Made by a program: the position numbers and the translations under genes. A DNA stretch of 64,000 nucleotides from Methylobacterium hispanicum (GTDB lineage Bacteria; Pseudomonadota; Alphaproteobacteria; Rhizobiales; Beijerinckiaceae). The notes beneath the pieces are model-generated. The model was given only the letters and a program-made list of their open reading frames with translations, was not told where the DNA came from and did not search any database. The first letter of the stretch is position 1, and every line of letters starts with the position of its first letter. The stretch covers positions 104,085 to 168,084 of the forward strand of contig NZ_BPQO01000012.1 of the NCBI RefSeq assembly GCF_022179285.1. Reading direction: 5' to 3'. Of the stretch, positions 63,841-64,000 are shown one piece after another.

Positions 63841-64000
63841 TCAGCGCTCGGCCGAGGGCCGGCCGCGCTGGGCCGCCTCGCGCAGGACGCGGGCGAGTTC
63901 CTCGGCGGAGTAGGGCTTGCGCACGAGCTCGAAGCCGTGGGCGTCGTCCTGGGCGAGCACGTGGCTGTAGCCGGAGGTCAGCACCACCGGCAGGTCCGGC
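63841..64000 (-). CDS. C-terminal end of a response-regulator receiver protein (cut by right edge)
   Basis: The last 53 residues of a receiver domain, PDLPVVLTSGYSHVLAQDDA then HGFELVRKPYSAEELARVL. The Lys in VRKPYS is the conserved phosphorylation-loop Lys, with the Ser/Thr motif (LTSGYS) before it. The tail is REAAQRGRPSAER. LTSGYS plus KPYS is typical of receiver domains attached to hybrid kinases. The start is beyond the window. Confidence 0.85.
   Translation of the reverse strand, partial: PDLPVVLTSGYSHVLAQDDAHGFELVRKPYSAEELARVLREAAQRGRPSAER

Overview
The window is very GC-rich, gene-dense DNA on both strands, with frequent GTG and TTG starts. Its gene content points to an alphaproteobacterium of the Hyphomicrobiales, most likely Methylobacterium or Methylorubrum. 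The main clues are a XoxF-type PQQ alcohol dehydrogenase with the lanthanide-site aspartate, an HWE-type histidine kinase, a DUF6894 protein, an IalB-like protein, and an alphaproteobacterial SOS box (GAAC-N7-GAAC) in front of dinB. The genus assignment is inference. There is no phage, IS element, CRISPR array, rRNA or replication origin that I can see; one tRNA gene (tRNA-Ser, GCT) is present.

Layout. 0-3 kb: the C-terminal end of a molybdopterin dehydrogenase subunit, then a minus-strand operon of three secreted Gly/Ser/Thr-rich proteins and a small secreted Tyr/Arg-rich protein. 3.3-10 kb: an acyl-CoA synthetase, a family 2 glycosyltransferase, tRNA-Ser, a 3-methyladenine DNA glycosylase, a set of small unknown proteins and an 8-oxoguanine deaminase-like amidohydrolase. 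10-17.4 kb: a three-part LplT-Aas fusion for lysophospholipid repair, a UPF0114 membrane protein, msrA divergent from a short LOV photoreceptor, a small membrane protein and a HAD phosphatase. 17.4-27.3 kb: an iron-type alcohol dehydrogenase, a LysR regulator and a divergent valine-catabolism operon (mmsA, acyl-CoA dehydrogenase, 3-hydroxyisobutyryl-CoA hydrolase, mmsB, enoyl-CoA hydratase, acyl-CoA synthetase). This operon would take isobutyryl-CoA to propionyl-CoA.

27.3-38.8 kb: a 1047-residue double glycosyltransferase, a DUF3750 protein, an SOS-controlled dinB, a Crp/Fnr regulator next to an HWE kinase, a large TPR protein and ispE. 39-49.5 kb: polyprenyl diphosphate synthase divergent from a tRNA1(Val)-type methyltransferase, an S49 peptidase, glyQ-glyS, an IalB-like protein, argH and a membrane-anchored TlpA thioredoxin. 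49.6-64 kb: a PAS-PAS hybrid kinase with two receivers, rarD, an Rmf-like 54-residue protein, metC, xoxF, a four-gene overlapping cell-surface operon (PPOX, LAB_N, GT2, GT39), a cluster of tiny membrane proteins, a TonB receptor with a DUF2946 protein, and the end of a receiver-domain protein cut by the right edge.

Two families of long palindromic intergenic repeats run through the window. Family A lies at about 21.2, 31.4 and 46.1 kb, and family B at about 23.6 and 49.5 kb. Two of these five copies lie inside the valine operon and two between convergent genes. The observation I find most likely to be undescribed is the pair of homologous 30-32 residue single-span membrane microproteins near 60.5 kb.
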